Of a DNA stretch of 48,027 nucleotides, positions 24,602 through 32,911 are shown one piece after another (within the stretch, counting starts at the first letter, position 1; the number at the start of each line of letters is the position of its first letter). The stretch comes from Clostridiales bacterium. Its GTDB lineage: Bacteria; Bacillota; Clostridia; Lachnospirales; Lachnospiraceae. The notes below the pieces were generated by a model, which was given only the letters and a program-made list of their open reading frames with translations, did not search any database and had not been told where the DNA came from. The translations under genes and the position numbers were made by a program. The stretch spans positions 1 through 48,027 of the forward strand of contig DUNO01000004.1 of assembly GCA_012839295.1 (NCBI GenBank). Reading direction: 5' to 3'.

Positions 24602-25492
24602 ATGAGAACCAAAAGTGACAAACAGTGGGCTTTCGTTGGACATATCATAATGATTTGCCTCACTATCTGTGCCATAGCCCCATTTATCCTGTTGATTACT
24701 GCATCGTTGACCGAGGAGGCAACAGCGCTTCGCGATGGTTACAGCTTTTTTCCTGCAAAGTGGTCTTTAGATGCATATGGGTATATAGTAAAACAGTGGG
24801 CAGTGATTGGGCGCAGCTATCTTGTAACCATCACCGTAACTGCGGTAGGAACCTTGGTTGGTGTGTCCATTTCGGCAATGCTGGCTTATGTCCTTAGTCA
24901 AAGGGATCTTCCGGGACGGGGAGTGATACTCTTTCTGATCACCTTTACGATGTTGTTCAATGGTGGACTGACCTCTACATACATCATCTATACACAGGTG
25001 TTTCATGTAAAAAACACGATTTTTGGCTTGCTCCTGCCTAATCTTCTGCTGAATGCCTATTATGTAATGATGTTCCGTAACTATTTTGAAAACAGTATTC
25101 CGAAGGCATTAGTTGAGGCAGCACATATTGATGGTGCATCAGAGATGAAGATTTTCAGGCATATTATTGTGCCCCTATCCTTGCCTATGGTAGCTTCGGT
25201 AAGCATGATAGTCGCGTTGATGTATTGGAATGACTGGACAAACGGTCTGTACTACCTGTCATCAAACAGTAAGCTTCAGAGTATCCAGACACTTTTGAAC
25301 AATATGAACGAGAACATTAAGTTTTTGCAGCAAAATAATAATCCGGCTCTTTCCGGAGCCGCTGTTAATATCCCATCAGCCACAGTACGTATGGCGATTG
25401 CGGTAGTGGGTATCGCCCCAATTCTCTTGATGTATCCTTTCTTCCAACGTTGGTTTGTCAAAGGCGCGACGGTAGGGGCGGTAAAGGAATAA
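24602..25492 (+). CDS. Sugar ABC transporter permease, YtcP type, second module
   Basis: This 296-residue permease has six helices, EAA loop LVEAAHIDGASEMKIFRHIIVPLSLPMV, and the C-terminal FVKGATVGAVKE typical of the family. It is paralogous to the 18429 protein. TAGGAGGG precedes the start. It completes an importer without its own ATPase. Confidence 0.9.
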   Translation: MRTKSDKQWAFVGHIIMICLTICAIAPFILLITASLTEEATALRDGYSFFPAKWSLDAYGYIVKQWAVIGRSYLVTITVTAVGTLVGVSISAMLAYVLSQRDLPGRGVILFLITFTMLFNGGLTSTYIIYTQVFHVKNTIFGLLLPNLLLNAYYVMMFRNYFENSIPKALVEAAHIDGASEMKIFRHIIVPLSLPMVASVSMIVALMYWNDWTNGLYYLSSNSKLQSIQTLLNNMNENIKFLQQNNNPALSGAAVNIPSATVRMAIAVVGIAPILLMYPFFQRWFVKGATVGAVKE

Positions 25493-25517
25493 GTGAATAG
25501 ATGGGAGTGAGTGAGAA

Positions 25518-26126
25518 ATGTCCGGTATTTTCAAATATGACAATGCTTTTTTTCGGATTATGACTAAAGTAGCATATATATTTTATTTAAATGCCCTGTG
25601 GCTTCTTTTTTCTATTCCTATCATAACGATCGGTGCGGCTACGGCCGCACTGAATTCGGTTGCTTTAAAGATGGTAAGGGAGGAAGAAGGTGCCTTAACT
25701 AAAAGCTTCCTGAAGTCATTCCGTCAGAATTTTAAGCAGGCTACACTTATCTGGCTCGTTTTTTTTGTGGCTTTCGTGGTATTGATTGGTGATATCTATT
25801 ATTTTGCCTATATAGGGGGCTTTGCAGGGACACTCTGTGCGGGGATATTTTTTATGCTGGCATTGGTGGCCGCTTTGGCATTTATGATGGTTTTTCATCT
25901 ACAGGCTTATTTTTGTTACAATGTCCGGGGTGTTTTAGCTGCCTCCTTTAAAATGGCGTTAGGACACCTTGTCTATAGTTTGGCTCTGTTGGTCCTTTTC
26001 TGCTGCATATTATATGGTATCTATGTTTCAGTTTTTTTAATGGTGGTTTTAACTTTTTTTGGCGCCGGGATATTTTCGATGATTTCTGCTTACTTAATGA
26101 GAAAAATTTTTGACCAATATGGATAA
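25518..26126 (+). CDS. YesL-like membrane protein (DUF624)
   Basis: This 202-residue protein has four or five hydrophobic helices and the YesL/DUF624 pattern: an amphipathic N-terminus (FKYDNAFFRIMTKVAYIFYLNALWLLFSIPIITIGAATAAL) and a mid-region KSFLKSFRQNFKQATLIWLV. These proteins regularly occur with YesM/YesN-regulated sugar importers. Their role is unknown; an accessory of the transporter or kinase is the usual guess. It is present in this module and absent from the paralogous first module. The YesN-type gene follows after 30 bases. Confidence 0.8.
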   Translation: MSGIFKYDNAFFRIMTKVAYIFYLNALWLLFSIPIITIGAATAALNSVALKMVREEEGALTKSFLKSFRQNFKQATLIWLVFFVAFVVLIGDIYYFAYIGGFAGTLCAGIFFMLALVAALAFMMVFHLQAYFCYNVRGVLAASFKMALGHLVYSLALLVLFCCILYGIYVSVFLMVVLTFFGAGIFSMISAYLMRKIFDQYG

Positions 26127-26156
26127 GATAACTGGTACCGGAGGAGTGATAGAAGC

Positions 26157-27761
26157 ATGAAAGGTCGAAGCATAAATATTCTTATCGTAGATGATGAAAG
26201 TAGTGCAGTACAGGCAGTCCAAAATGGGGTATGCTGGGATAGTCTGGATTTTTCCGGTATCTACACAGCATCCAGCATGGCAGAGGCGATTGACATAATC
26301 CAAGACTGCCATGTGGATGTGCTGTTATGTGATATTGAAATGCCCATGGGTTCTGGCCTTGAGCTGCTTAAGTGGGTAAAAGACCATAAGTCTGATATAT
26401 GTTGTATTCTAATGACGTGCCATGCGGATTTTGGGTTTGCCCAGGAAGCGGTGCGCCTGGGGACTTTGGATTATATCTTAAAACCTCTGGATTTTGAAAA
26501 GCTGGAAAAGATCCTGCAGTTGGCTGTGGATAAGGTTTCTGAGAAGCAACATCTAAATAAGTTAAGCTCTTATTGGAGCAGCAGCAAAAAGGACGTTGTG
26601 AAGCAGTTCTGGAAAGATTTTTTGTTAGGAGATATCCTCCCAAATGAAGACGGCGTCCTGCATTACTGCAATTATAAACATTTGGACATTTTTGTGGAGA
26701 GCTTGTTTCTTCCGATAATAATTAGTGTGAAGCAGTGGGACGTTGGGCTTACGAAGAATGACCAAAAGCTTTTTTTTTACGCATTGCGTAATATTATTGA
26801 TGAATTAATGGAATTTGAGGATATACACCGCGAAGTATTTCCATTTCATGAAAACGCCGTAATAATAATACTGAACATGAAAGATTCCAACCAAAAAGAA
26901 AGGTTAGATCAGGCAATCTCGTATAGATGCAGCCAGATCATAGATACAGCCAGTAAGTATATCAAGGCGGTAGTTTGCTGTTATGTTGGAGGGGCAAGTG
27001 GGATCTGCGGAATTCCTGCCCAAGTAGAGATTTTACAAACCATGGATTTGAATAACGTGGTTTTTTCACAGAATATCCTGTTTATTAGCCAGTATAGTGA
27101 AAATGATTCGGTCACAAAGGATAATGGCTTTGCTGTATGGTGGGAGTTGTTCCGGTGCAAGGGATATGACCGTGTATTAAAAAAAACCAAGGATGAATTG
27201 TTGCTTCAGGATGGAAATGAAAAGTTAAGCCGTAAATCGCTTGACAGTTTGTACTATAATTTCTATTTTATGTTAATTGATTTCTGCCAAAGACAGAACA
27301 TCCTTTTGAAAGATTTATTTGGCGATGAAATGTCTGAAAGGCTATCGGAAGCTGGGAAGGTTTCTGTGGATGGTTTTATCCGATGGGTGGAATACGCGCT
27401 TAAGAAAGTTGGTGAATATGAAAAGAAAAATACCGCAGGAGAAAACCCTGTAGAGCAGGCAAAGCAGTATGTTAAAGATAATCTTTCCAATGAGCTTTCC
27501 ATTGAAGAAATTGCTGCATACGTATATCTGAGTGCAGATTACCTGACCAAAATCTTCAAAAAAGAAGAAGGCATGACTTTGCATAGGTATGTAATTAAGA
27601 AGAAGATGGAGAGAGCAATGTGGCTTTTGAAAAATACCCAAAATTCTATCGGTGATATTGCTTCCTTGGTTGGATATTATAATTATTCTAGTTTTGCGCG
27701 GTGCTTTTTGAAAGAAGTTGGGAAGTCGCCACAGGAATATAAGGCAGATATCAATCAATGA
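26157..27761 (+). CDS. YesN-type response regulator with long middle domain, second module
   Basis: This 534-residue protein has a receiver domain (VDDES, Asp59 in LLCDIEMPMGSG, Lys in YILKPLD), a long central region (about 130-425) of unknown function that resembles the middle part of full-length YesN proteins, and a C-terminal AraC double helix-turn-helix (about 430-534, ending SSFARCFLKEVGKSPQEYKAD). Its likely kinase is encoded on the opposite strand at 20164. The ATG at 26157 follows GGAGGAG. It probably activates its own operon through the 22-bp-spaced repeats at 21931. Confidence 0.9.
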   Translation: MKGRSINILIVDDESSAVQAVQNGVCWDSLDFSGIYTASSMAEAIDIIQDCHVDVLLCDIEMPMGSGLELLKWVKDHKSDICCILMTCHADFGFAQEAVRLGTLDYILKPLDFEKLEKILQLAVDKVSEKQHLNKLSSYWSSSKKDVVKQFWKDFLLGDILPNEDGVLHYCNYKHLDIFVESLFLPIIISVKQWDVGLTKNDQKLFFYALRNIIDELMEFEDIHREVFPFHENAVIIILNMKDSNQKERLDQAISYRCSQIIDTASKYIKAVVCCYVGGASGICGIPAQVEILQTMDLNNVVFSQNILFISQYSENDSVTKDNGFAVWWELFRCKGYDRVLKKTKDELLLQDGNEKLSRKSLDSLYYNFYFMLIDFCQRQNILLKDLFGDEMSERLSEAGKVSVDGFIRWVEYALKKVGEYEKKNTAGENPVEQAKQYVKDNLSNELSIEEIAAYVYLSADYLTKIFKKEEGMTLHRYVIKKKMERAMWLLKNTQNSIGDIASLVGYYNYSSFARCFLKEVGKSPQEYKADINQ

Positions 27762-27820
27762 TAATTCAACATGGAAGAAAAGATGGTAATAGATAATTGA
27801 ATAGAATTCATTACAGAGCT

Positions 27821-27900
27821 TAATGAAATACTTTAAGTTAGTGATTATCCTACAAATATAGCGAATTATTAATAACAAAGTCAGGAGTATATCTGATAAA
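27821..27900 (+). repeat. Direct repeat copy 2, right flank of the second sugar module
   Basis: Same element as 19939-20018, gapless, with a 30/33 core (27862-27894) and a more diverged left part. A weaker third match to the core, GCGAATT then GATAA, is at 32499-32518 upstream of the intact 76-residue protein gene. Copies 1 and 3 both precede members of that small-protein family, so the element may be their promoter region rather than a transposon mark. Confidence 0.65.
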
Positions 27901-27935
27901 GTGCTATTATATTAAAGAGAGAAGGGGAGTTGCTA

Positions 27936-28085
27936 ATGAAAAGTAGGACTAAAAATAAGCTTACTAAGGAAGAAGTTAAAGGTTTAGTAATTGAAAGCTT
28001 TGGAGATGTTGGATTCGTGGAGATAGAAGAAATGAAGGAGCATTTTGGGGTGATCCCTTGGCCGATTTTACGTCAGCTGCTATGA
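27936..28085 (+). CDS. Small ORF of unknown function, 49 codons
   Basis: ATG at 27936 follows GAAGGGGAG at good spacing and opens a 49-residue frame rich in Lys and Glu, with the segment TKEEVKGLVIESFGDVGF then EEMKEHFGV. I do not recognise it. It comes 36 bases after repeat copy 2, as the truncated ORF at 20054 follows copy 1. It may be the N-terminal remnant of a larger gene, since the downstream 190 bases hold only decayed coding sequence. Confidence 0.35.
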   Translation: MKSRTKNKLTKEEVKGLVIESFGDVGFVEIEEMKEHFGVIPWPILRQLL

Positions 28086-28104
28086 GAAGAAGCAGAGGGA
28101 ACGT

Positions 28105-28200
28105 TTATTTGCTGCCTTGAAATTTCGGGGTTATGCCAAAGTGTTCCCTATATTGTTTATAAAAATAAGTGGCATTATGAAAACCGTATTCCTCTTTTGG
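28105..28200 (-). pseudogene. Remnant of an AraC-family regulator C-terminus
   Basis: The minus-strand frame ending at TAA 28105-28107 reads EEYGFHNATYFYKQYREHFGITPKF, which is the last helix and tail of an AraC-type DNA-binding domain (compare F-x-x-x-SYFxxxFKKxxGxTPxxYR). Upstream of residue PKEEYG the frame has no AraC similarity, and the helix-turn-helix core is missing. It is a degenerate 3' fragment, in front of and opposite to the GH43 gene. The 510 bases 27762-28271 hold only this remnant, the repeat and the small ORF. Confidence 0.6.
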
Positions 28201-28271
28201 AAATAATCCTTTAGGGAAGTTTGAAACATTTGGCATTTTTAATGCCCATATAAAATTGGGAGGTATAGTAA

Positions 28272-29627
28272 ATGAAGGCACACAAAAACAGACGCAATCC
28301 CATCCTGCCATTGGAGTATCATATTCCAGACGGCGAGGCACATGTCATGCCGGATGGCAGACTTTACATCTATGGAAGCTTTGATAATCAGGAAGATACA
28401 TACTGCAGCGACAGATACCATGTAGTTTCAACTGCGGATATGGAGCATTGGACGGTTCATGATATTTCTTTAAAGGGTCAGGAAATTCCTTGGATAAATG
28501 ATCCTGATGCGCCGAAATATCCAGGGATTGACTGGAAAAATCCCACACCTTTCATCCGGGAAATGTTGAAAAAAATGCTGGAAAACGCTGATATGGAAGC
28601 GATGAAAGAAAAATTCGGGGAACAAGGTAAACTGGAAAAACCACCTTTATTATTTGCGCCGGATGCCATTTGTAAAGACGGGACATATTATTTATATTTC
28701 TGCATGTCGGATGACAGTGAAGGTGTAGCCGTTTCAAATAAGCCGGAGGGACCTTTTAAAAATCCGGTTCGGCTGCCCTGCGGCGGTATTGATCCTGCAA
28801 TATTCATAGATGATGATGGGAAAGCCTATTACTACTGGGGACAGCTGTTTGCCCACGGAGTGCAGCTGAACGAAGATATGATATCCTTTGATACAGAACA
28901 GGTAATAGACAACCTGGTTACTGAAGAAGAGCATTACTTTCATGAAGGCTCTTCCATGAGAAAGATAGGGGATACGTATTACTATGTCTATACAAATATA
29001 GAAAGAGGAAAACCGACTTCATTGGGGTATGCTACCAGTAAATCACCCCTTGGACCTTTTATCTATCGCGGCATTATTATCGATAATGACGGATGTGACC
29101 CGGCTAGCTGGAATAATCATGGTTCCATTGAAAAGTTTGGGGATCAATGGTATGTATTCTATCACAGATGCAGCCGTGGATGTGAACGATACCGGAGACT
29201 TTGCATTGAACCGATTACAATTGAAGCAGATGGGACAATTCCTGAGATAAAGATGACTTCCCAAGGCGTCGGTGATCCTTTTAAGCTGGGTGAAGTAATA
29301 AAAGGCTATCAGGCATGCGGAGGAAAAGGCAGTGTTTATATAGATGTTGATCATGCACATGGAGAAAAGCTGACCAGTATAAAAAAAGGAGATGAGGCGG
29401 TATTTCGCTATGTACGAAGTGATGAAGCATTTTCTGGAATTAGGATATCGGCAGCCGGCAGCGGAGTCATTGAAGTCGTGATGAGCGGTAAAAAAGCCGG
29501 TACCATTGTAATTGAGGCTGGAATCCAGAAGGAAGAAAATATTAAAATGGAACCGGGAGAACATGAATTGGTTCTGCGTTTTACGGAGAGTAATGACCTT
29601 GAGATATTTGACATTGTTTTGTTGTAA
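28272..29627 (+). CDS. GH43 family arabinofuranosidase/xylosidase, cytoplasmic
   Basis: This 451-residue protein begins after GGGAGG and has no signal peptide. It shows the GH43 beta-propeller acids: Asp20 in IPDGEAH, Asp131 in FAPDAICKDG and Glu225 in HEGSSM. Members release arabinose or xylose from arabinoxylan or pectic side chains. A helical stretch of about 50 residues (roughly 80-125, from EIPWINDPDA to LEKPP) separates the first and second blades, longer than in simple GH43 enzymes. The C-terminal 120 residues look like a beta-sandwich of the carbohydrate-binding type. With GH78, GH2 and GH3 nearby it probably trims imported oligosaccharides inside the cell. Exact linkage specificity cannot be read. 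Confidence 0.82.
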   Translation: MKAHKNRRNPILPLEYHIPDGEAHVMPDGRLYIYGSFDNQEDTYCSDRYHVVSTADMEHWTVHDISLKGQEIPWINDPDAPKYPGIDWKNPTPFIREMLKKMLENADMEAMKEKFGEQGKLEKPPLLFAPDAICKDGTYYLYFCMSDDSEGVAVSNKPEGPFKNPVRLPCGGIDPAIFIDDDGKAYYYWGQLFAHGVQLNEDMISFDTEQVIDNLVTEEEHYFHEGSSMRKIGDTYYYVYTNIERGKPTSLGYATSKSPLGPFIYRGIIIDNDGCDPASWNNHGSIEKFGDQWYVFYHRCSRGCERYRRLCIEPITIEADGTIPEIKMTSQGVGDPFKLGEVIKGYQACGGKGSVYIDVDHAHGEKLTSIKKGDEAVFRYVRSDEAFSGIRISAAGSGVIEVVMSGKKAGTIVIEAGIQKEENIKMEPGEHELVLRFTESNDLEIFDIVLL

Positions 29628-29670
29628 CCATTAGAAGTTATCGCCTGATACATGTTTTGGGAGGGCAGGT

Positions 29671-32457
29671 ATGTTAAAAGTTTATAATTTGCGAACAGAA
29701 TATTTAGAGGATCCAATTGGGATAGATGCCAGGAGACCCCGCTTTAGTTGGAAAATAGAAAGCGATAGAAAGAATGTAATGCAGAGTGCGTATAAAATCA
29801 CAGCTGCAGAAGATCCGGAGTTTAAAAAATTATTATGGGATAGCGGGAAGGTGGAAAAGGATACATCCCAGTGTATCCGCTGGGATGGTCCTGAACTGGT
29901 ATCCGGGCAGCGTATTTTCTGGAACGTAACAATATGGACCATAGAGGAAGAAAGAAAAAGTGGGGTGGCTTTCTTTGGAATGGGATTATTGAACCATACT
30001 GATTGGAAAGCAAAATGGATTGAACCGGAAGGAGAGATAGATCCGGATGTTGAAAAGCCTGCTCCATATATCAGGAAGGAGTTCGCCATAAGAAAGGGGC
30101 TTGTTTCGGCAAGGGCTTACATGACAGCCAGGGGGGTGTATACTTTTTACGTAAATGGGACAGCCGGTACCGATGCACTTTTTACGCCTGGCAATACCTC
30201 TTACTACAAACGCTTGCAATATCAGGTTTATGACATAACAGACCTTTTAGGAGAGGGCAATAATGTATTAGGTGTCATTTTGGGGGACGGGTGGTGGAGA
30301 GGCTCTACAGGTATTTATGGTATTAAAAATAATTATGGATATAAACTGGCCTTTCTGGGGCAAATCTTATTGTCCTATGACGATGGTACGGTAGAAGAAA
30401 TAGGCAGTGACTCATCATTCAAAACCTCCTATGGTCCGATAATAATGTCTGATTTGCAGATGGGCGAGAGATTTGATGCAAGGATTAATATAAGCGGATG
30501 GGATAGGCCGGGCTATGATGATTCTTCCTGGAGGAATGTAACTGTCATTGATGAAGGCTTTGAAAATCTAATCGCTACGCGCAGTGTCCCTGTGAGGAGG
30601 AAGGAAAGATTTAAGCCCAGGCTCCTGGAAACCCCCAACGGCGAAACTGTATTGGATTTTGGACAGAATATGTCCGGCTGGGTTGAGCTGAAGGTTCAGG
30701 GTACTGCTGGCAAAGAGGTGGTTCTTGTCCATGGTGAGACCCTGGATAAAGAGGGCAATTTCACCTTGCATAATCTTGGGCTTAGTAGCGGGCTGAAAAG
30801 CTTCCAGGAAATCCATTATATATTATCAGGAACAGGAGAGGAAACCTATTGTCCCCATTTTTGTATGTTTGGTTTCCGGTATGCGCTGGTTAAGGATTAT
30901 CCAGGGGAAATAAAAGCAGATAATTTTACTGCAGTTGCCATATATTCTGATATGGAGGAAACAGGCAGCTTCTCCTGCTCCAATCCTATGCTCAATCAAT
31001 TGGTATCAAACTCAATGTGGAGCCAAAAAAGTAACTTTGTCGACATACCTACAGACTGTCCGACAAGGGAAAGGGCAGGCTGGAGCGGCGATGCCCAGCT
31101 ATACAGCAGGACAGCTGCGGATTTTATGAATGTCTATTCCTTCTTCGAAAAATGGATGGCTGACCTGGAAGCTGAGCAGTATACAAATGGGGTAGTAACC
31201 AATACTATTCCGGATACAGGGTTCCATAACCCGGCTGAAGCCGAACGGACGAATATGATAAATAAATATCCAATGCTGTCGATGGCGCCACAAAGCAAGC
31301 ATGGGGAACCGGGAGTATTTGAAGGAGCTGCCGGATGGGGGGATGCTGCTGTAATCATTCCCTGGACAATGTATTTATGCTACGGCGACCAGAGTATTCT
31401 GGAAAACCAGTATAGCTCAGCTAAGGCCTGGGTTGATTATATGGATAGCTGTGCAAAAAATGCAAATGAACGTTACAAGGATACACCCGCATATCATAGC
31501 TATACGGATGGGGAGCTGGATGCGGATTATATTTGGGATACAAAGTTCCATTGGGGAGAATGGCTGGAGGCGGATAAAGCAGGAGAGGATACCAACGTCC
31601 TGCTTGGCAAACAATTCTTATTGTCAGATCCTTTGACCGCCACGGCTTATTATGCCTATTCTGCAGGACTGCTCACTAAAATGGCGGAGCTTTTAGGTAA
31701 AAAAGAGGATGCGGGCAAATATGGAAGGTTATGTGAAAAAGTCAAAAGGGTATACAACAAGTATTTTATAAAAGAAAACGGTCATATCCTTGATGATAGG
31801 CAGGCGCCTAATGTCAGGGCGCTTGCATTTAACCTTGCTTATGAAGATAAGAAGCAGGCGGTGGCTGCAAGATTGGACGAATTAGTAAAGGAAAAGGACT
31901 ACCATCTGAATACCGGATTCCTTTCAACGCCTTTCATACTTCATGTCCTGGTAGAAAACGGTTACGTAGATACGGCGTTCCGATTGCTGGAGCAGGATAC
32001 ATTTCCATCCTGGCTATATACTGTGGGGAAGGGTGCGACTACTATTTGGGAAAACTGGATGGGAATCAGCCCGGAAGGAGAATTATCAGGTTCACAAAAT
32101 CACTATTCCTATGGTGCTGTGTGTGATTTCCTGTTTGCAGGTATAGCAGGAATACGTCCGGTTATTGAAAAGCCTGGTTATAAGCACTTTGAGCTTAAAC
32201 CACTGACAGGGGGGACTTTGACTCATACAGCGGCGAAGTATGAATCCATCTATGGAACAATAGAATCGGGCTGGGAAAAGAAGGACAGGAATATATTATA
32301 TACTTTTGTGATACCTGCAAATACTACCGCAACTGTGCTGTTGCAGGGTGATGAAAGGGATGTAGATGCTATAAGTAAAGAGTTTAAGAATGCCTGTTTT
32401 GAAAATGGCCGCATAAAGTTTGAGGTGGGAAGTGGGTATTATAATATTATGGTTTAG
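29671..32457 (+). CDS. GH78 alpha-L-rhamnosidase, cytoplasmic
   Basis: This 928-residue protein, behind GGGAGGG, has the GH78 layout: an N-terminal beta-sandwich pair (FLRTEYLEDPIGIDARRPRFSW-like start), a central (alpha/alpha)6 barrel and a C-terminal beta domain. The barrel carries DIPTDCPTRERAGWSGDAQ with the likely general acid Glu467, and later WMGISPEGELSGSQNHYSYGAV, both family hallmarks. There is no signal peptide, so it acts on imported rhamnose-containing oligosaccharides, such as rhamnogalacturonan fragments or flavonoid glycosides. It follows the GH43 gene by 43 bases and probably shares its transcript. Confidence 0.88.
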   Translation: MLKVYNLRTEYLEDPIGIDARRPRFSWKIESDRKNVMQSAYKITAAEDPEFKKLLWDSGKVEKDTSQCIRWDGPELVSGQRIFWNVTIWTIEEERKSGVAFFGMGLLNHTDWKAKWIEPEGEIDPDVEKPAPYIRKEFAIRKGLVSARAYMTARGVYTFYVNGTAGTDALFTPGNTSYYKRLQYQVYDITDLLGEGNNVLGVILGDGWWRGSTGIYGIKNNYGYKLAFLGQILLSYDDGTVEEIGSDSSFKTSYGPIIMSDLQMGERFDARINISGWDRPGYDDSSWRNVTVIDEGFENLIATRSVPVRRKERFKPRLLETPNGETVLDFGQNMSGWVELKVQGTAGKEVVLVHGETLDKEGNFTLHNLGLSSGLKSFQEIHYILSGTGEETYCPHFCMFGFRYALVKDYPGEIKADNFTAVAIYSDMEETGSFSCSNPMLNQLVSNSMWSQKSNFVDIPTDCPTRERAGWSGDAQLYSRTAADFMNVYSFFEKWMADLEAEQYTNGVVTNTIPDTGFHNPAEAERTNMINKYPMLSMAPQSKHGEPGVFEGAAGWGDAAVIIPWTMYLCYGDQSILENQYSSAKAWVDYMDSCAKNANERYKDTPAYHSYTDGELDADYIWDTKFHWGEWLEADKAGEDTNVLLGKQFLLSDPLTATAYYAYSAGLLTKMAELLGKKEDAGKYGRLCEKVKRVYNKYFIKENGHILDDRQAPNVRALAFNLAYEDKKQAVAARLDELVKEKDYHLNTGFLSTPFILHVLVENGYVDTAFRLLEQDTFPSWLYTVGKGATTIWENWMGISPEGELSGSQNHYSYGAVCDFLFAGIAGIRPVIEKPGYKHFELKPLTGGTLTHTAAKYESIYGTIESGWEKKDRNILYTFVIPANTTATVLLQGDERDVDAISKEFKNACFENGRIKFEVGSGYYNIMV

Positions 32458-32518
32458 TTCTTTGCCCATGAATAATCGGAGTGAATTATAAATACAAGGC
32501 GAATTTTTGATAAAAAAA

Positions 32519-32531
32519 ATGATTTAATCAT
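32519..32531 (+). promoter_or_regulatory. 13-bp palindrome before the small-protein gene
   Basis: ATGATTTAATCAT is a perfect odd palindrome (ATGATT / AATCAT) in the 188-base gap between the rhamnosidase and the small protein. It follows the weak third copy of the repeat core at 32499-32518. It may be an operator; no promoter hexamers could be assigned with confidence. Confidence 0.3.
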
Positions 32532-32645
32532 AACAATACTTCTGGAAATTTGTTATCATAATAGAATAAAGAAAAAAGTTGAACATAGAAACATATGCGA
32601 AAATATCCTGCTTTTTTAAATTCTATGACAAACAACGGAGGTATT

Positions 32646-32876
32646 ATGTTTTTAAAAAAGAATATTGAATTAGTTAAATTCCTGGGTCAGGTTAATAAAT
32701 GTAAGGAAGATATTTTATTTTGCACAAATGAAGGGGATCTGTTGAATCTGAAATCCACCCTGTCCCAGCTTGTCTTCGCCAGTATAGCAGATAAGCCAGA
32801 GATTCTCTATTCTGCTGAAATTAAAGTAAAGAGGGAAGAGGATTATCAGCTCCTTAAAGATTATCTCATCGGCTAA
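32646..32876 (+). CDS. Small conserved protein, 76 residues
   Basis: I start at the ATG at 32646, which follows ACGGAGG; the longer 93-residue frame has no ribosome site. The protein is soluble and basic at the start (LKKNIELVKFLGQVNKCKEDILFCTNEGDLLNLKS) with a hydrophobic middle and an acidic tail. A truncated relative is at 20054. I have seen similar short Clostridia proteins but know no tested function. It lies 35 bases before an AraC-family regulator gene and is probably translated from the same message, so a role in modulating that regulator is a reasonable guess. Confidence 0.6.
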   Translation: MFLKKNIELVKFLGQVNKCKEDILFCTNEGDLLNLKSTLSQLVFASIADKPEILYSAEIKVKREEDYQLLKDYLIG

Positions 32877-32911
32877 GTGATAGCAGGTAATAGGATAGAA
32901 AGGGGATAGCA

